Below are positions 62,954 to 64,000 of a stretch of DNA of 64,000 bases, piece after piece. The notes under the pieces are model-generated. The model ran no database searches. It worked only from the letters and a program-made list of their open reading frames with translations, and had not been told where the DNA came from. The translations under genes were made by a program, and so were the position numbers. The stretch is from NCBI GenBank assembly GCA_016872645.1, contig VGZH01000004.1:45641-109640 (forward strand). The letters are read 5' to 3'. Numbering within the stretch: the first letter of the stretch is position 1; the number at the start of each line of letters is the position of its first letter. Origin of the DNA: Planctomycetota bacterium (GTDB lineage Bacteria; Planctomycetota; Planctomycetia; Planctomycetales; Planctomycetaceae).

Positions 62954-63825
62954 GCGGACTTTCCTTTAGACCCCGAGTACGCCGGGCGTATAACGAACTC
63001 GTACAGTCCGCCACCAACGGCTGCTCCGAGAATCGGAGCCAGGATGTAGATGGTCAACCAACTCCACTGATCCTGTCCCGGCAGCGCGATGTCTCCCCAA
63101 CCCGCAAACCGAGCGAACAGTCGCGGCCCAAAGTCTCGCGCGGGATTGAAGCACGCCTGAGTCAGCGGAGCGATAACCGAAATCAGCACCGCCACGGTCA
63201 GTCCGATAAAAATCGGAGCCTGTCCCGCTGCCGGCGAACCTCGATTCCGTTCATCGGTCAGAGCAAACACGACAAACGCCAGAATTAACGTGCCGAACAT
63301 CTCCGCCAAAAACGCCACTGTCGGTGAACCCAGATCCCGCCATTGGGCGTGTTTCTCTGCCGAGTACGGCTCGTCACCCGCCGCAAGCCCACCGGGATTT
63401 GGGAAGTACTCGCCGTAGCACATCGCTGTCACGATGCTCCCCGGCTCGCCGCGCGCGACCAGTTTCTCTTTCTCCTTTGCCGCGAGTTGCGGGCCGAACA
63501 ACACAAACAACAGGCCGGCCGCGAGCATCGCTCCGGCCAGTTGAGCCGCGATGTACGGCAGCACACGGCTCTTCGGGAATCCCCGCCACAACGCCAACGC
63601 CAGAGTCATCGCCGGATTGATGTGTGCTCCGCTGACTCCGCCAACGGAGTACGCTGCCAACATGATCGCCACGCCCCACACGATCGCCACTTGCCACAAG
63701 CCGGATTGTGCTCCCGTCAACACGGCGGCATGAACCGCTCCGCAACCAAAGAAGATCAGCAGAAATGTGCCGAGCACCTCAGCAACGAACTGACGCGGCA
63801 AAGAAGGAATGGACTCTTGGCTCAC
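62950..63825 (-). CDS. Aquaglyceroporin (MIP family, GlpF-like)
   Basis: Predicted 291-residue membrane channel with six helices and two half-helices. Both NPA motifs are present: SGAHINPAMTLALALWRG and TQACFNPARDFGPRLFAR; the Asp after the second NPA (NPARD) marks the glycerol-permeable branch. GTG 63825 was chosen with GGGAG 6 bases upstream; a longer frame to 63876 lacks support. An extra loop of about 45 residues between helices 3 and 4 (LAAKEKEKLVARGEPGSIVT and following) is longer than usual for GlpF. It overlaps the transglutaminase-like gene by four bases. Confidence 0.9.
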   Translation of the reverse strand: MSQESIPSLPRQFVAEVLGTFLLIFFGCGAVHAAVLTGAQSGLWQVAIVWGVAIMLAAYSVGGVSGAHINPAMTLALALWRGFPKSRVLPYIAAQLAGAMLAAGLLFVLFGPQLAAKEKEKLVARGEPGSIVTAMCYGEYFPNPGGLAAGDEPYSAEKHAQWRDLGSPTVAFLAEMFGTLILAFVVFALTDERNRGSPAAGQAPIFIGLTVAVLISVIAPLTQACFNPARDFGPRLFARFAGWGDIALPGQDQWSWLTIYILAPILGAAVGGGLYEFVIRPAYSGSKGKSA

Positions 63826-64000
63826 CAGAGACTCCCAAAAAACGAGGCTCGAAACACGCGAATGCCGCGTTTGCAAAGATCTTCTAATGATTGTCAGAAC
63901 GTGACTCCAGCGAGTGAGACCTTTATGTCGGAGTTCAATGCGGAGGGCTCTCCGACGGTGAAGGATGATTTGTCTGACGTTCTCGATGTCGTTAGAACGT

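Noticed and set aside
1..64000. CRISPR arrays, insertion sequences, prophage or integrase genes
   Set aside because: No regularly spaced repeats, transposase or integrase motifs were found on either strand.

Overview
The window looks like a chromosomal segment of a planctomycete (phylum Planctomycetota, probably order Planctomycetales). The evidence is the gene families: five DUF1501 proteins (one cut by the window edge), three DUF1549/DUF1553 proteins with planctomycete-type haem motifs, two DUF1559 pseudopilin-like proteins with an H-X9-DG signature, a giant cytochrome/WD40 protein, a tandem-domain bacterial microcompartment shell protein, and peptidoglycan genes (murE, murF, mraY) with no ftsZ nearby. 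There is no sign of a phage, plasmid, CRISPR array or transposase.

Layout. 0-5.2 kb (minus): end of one DUF1501 gene, a HAL2/CysQ-type phosphatase broken by a 121-bp tandem duplication, and a DUF1549/DUF1553 + DUF1501 pair. 5.3-10.4 kb: ROK kinase, protein arginine kinase McsB, thioredoxin-like protein, CoaD and two Hsp20 chaperones. 10.8-13.1 kb: membrane-anchored coiled-coil protein and a thioesterase. 13.4-16.2 kb (plus): rpsB-tsf-pyrH plus a small membrane protein. 16.2-16.6 kb: two decayed genes (GNAT, FmdB). 16.7-17.8 kb: ECF sigma factor with its anti-sigma factor. 18.0-18.9 kb: two truncated haemoglobins. 19-24.2 kb: DUF1559, BMC-T shell protein, tRNA-Ser(UGA), FtsH, Maf. 24.3-29.3 kb (plus): DUF2334, then murE-murF-mraY. 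29.4-36.4 kb is gene-poor and decayed: enhancer-binding regulator with a changed GAFTGA loop, a dead Ser/Thr kinase, a large esterase-like protein without its serine, an esterase remnant, and a lipoprotein/DUF1559 pair. 37-41.6 kb: MenC-like enolase, an Hsp70 with a zinc ribbon instead of a lid, TruD. 41.9-48.1 kb (plus): exported glutathione peroxidase and a DUF1549/DUF1553 + DUF1501 pair. 48.2-61.6 kb (minus): a 1708-residue cytochrome/WD40/DUF1549/DUF1553 protein, two DUF1501 proteins, then an SDR epimerase, a Tat-exported PLP enzyme, an aspartoacylase-like deacylase, an HpaI-type aldolase and a Gfo/Idh oxidoreductase. 61.8-63.8 kb: a transglutaminase-like protein overlapping an aquaglyceroporin.

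How the genes fit together. Housekeeping blocks (translation, UMP kinase, CoA, peptidoglycan precursors, protein quality control by McsB/Hsp20/FtsH) alternate with planctomycete accessory blocks. Exported haem/DUF1549-DUF1553 proteins recur beside Tat-exported DUF1501 proteins. In the 48-61 kb block that pair leads into a possible operon for breakdown of an acylated or hydroxylated amino acid or sugar acid. Five broken genes and many small palindromes, some of them inside coding sequence, show ongoing decay and repeat spread.
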